DNA from: an uncultured Bacillota bacterium
Lineage (GTDB): Bacteria > Bacillota > Clostridia > Peptostreptococcales > Anaerovoracaceae
DNA: 6,955 nt
NCBI GenBank assembly: GCA_946410475.1
Contig: CAMKAM010000078.1
Span: 1 to 6,955, forward strand
Reading direction: 5' to 3'
Below are positions 6,822-6,955 of this stretch, piece after piece. The notes beneath the pieces were generated by a model. It was given only the letters and a program-made list of their open reading frames with translations, was not told the origin of the DNA and searched no databases. Made by a program: the position numbers and the translations under genes. How positions within the stretch are numbered: position 1 is the first letter of the stretch; the number at the start of each line of letters is the position of its first letter.

Positions 6822-6830
6822 AGTATATCA
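6822..6830 (-). promoter_or_regulatory. Predicted extended -10 promoter of the WYL regulator
   Basis: On the minus strand TGA precedes TATACT (6822-6827), giving the extended -10 pattern TGnTATAnT. No good -35 hexamer lies 16-18 bases upstream, which extended -10 promoters tolerate. The start would fall near 6815, with a leader of about 37 nt before the regulator's ATG. Confidence 0.5.
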
Positions 6831-6927
6831 CGGAGCCTGCATTTTTGATACACGCAGGGTGGATGCTTACTCCGTCACCTACTTTTCACAGACCCGACAT
6901 ATTGCGGCGGATGAGGATGCTTGAACA

Positions 6928-6955
6928 TTGAAAAACACAAGTTTTAGTGCTATAA
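6928..6955 (+). promoter_or_regulatory. Strong rightward promoter at the window edge
   Basis: TTGAAA (6928-6933), a spacer of exactly 17 nt and TATAA (6951-6955, cut by the window end) form a near-consensus sigma-A promoter. TGC at 6948-6950 also gives an extended -10. It points out of the window, divergent from the WYL regulator about 120 bp away. The gene it serves is not visible. Confidence 0.6.

Noticed and set aside
6861..6922. GGATGCTT repeated at 6861-6868 and 6915-6922
   Set aside because: An eight-base match within a 178-base gap is close to chance expectation and neither copy is symmetrical.

Overview
The window holds six complete protein genes and reads as an ordinary core-metabolism segment of a Firmicutes (Clostridia) chromosome. 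The organism call rests on three observations. The GGAGG ribosome sites are strong. AGA/AGG arginine and ATA isoleucine codons are common despite a base composition of about half G+C by eye. The protein types also fit: a clostridial hexameric glutamate dehydrogenase, a two-subunit transketolase, and a stand-alone NAD(P)H-hydrate dehydratase. An anaerobic Clostridia of the Family XIII / Anaerovoracaceae kind would fit, but the genus is a guess.

Layout, left to right. Positions 1-60 lie downstream of the first gene and contain a 19-bp AT-rich palindrome. Glutamate dehydrogenase (gdhA) occupies 61-1428 on the minus strand. A 273-bp divergent intergenic region follows (1429-1701). It carries a leftward promoter for gdhA, a rightward promoter for mgtE, and between them an 11-bp-period direct repeat and a 13-bp dyad. 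Four rightward genes come next: mgtE (Mg2+ channel/transporter), nnrD (repair of hydrated NAD(P)H), and the N- and C-terminal transketolase subunits. mgtE-nnrD are 15 nt apart, and the transketolase genes overlap by one base (TAATG). nnrD and the transketolase pair are separated by 47 nt that contain a near-perfect 23-bp palindrome just before the ribosome site. The last gene (5788-6777, minus strand) is a WYL-domain transcriptional regulator that converges on the transketolase operon with an 11-nt gap. Positions 6778-6955 hold the regulator's promoter, and at the right edge a very good rightward extended -10 promoter for a gene outside the window.

Functionally, GDH links ammonium and glutamate to 2-oxoglutarate. 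NnrD restores damaged NADH/NADPH. Transketolase runs the non-oxidative pentose phosphate shuttle and needs ThDP plus a divalent metal, which MgtE could help supply as Mg2+. That link is only loose co-location. The WYL regulator more likely acts on its own promoter and on the divergent gene beyond the right edge than on transketolase. I found no mobile element, CRISPR array, tRNA/rRNA, riboswitch or evident novel system. The observations worth a second look are the small dyads in the intergenic regions, the NAD-type coenzyme fingerprint of GDH, and the tight convergent junction.
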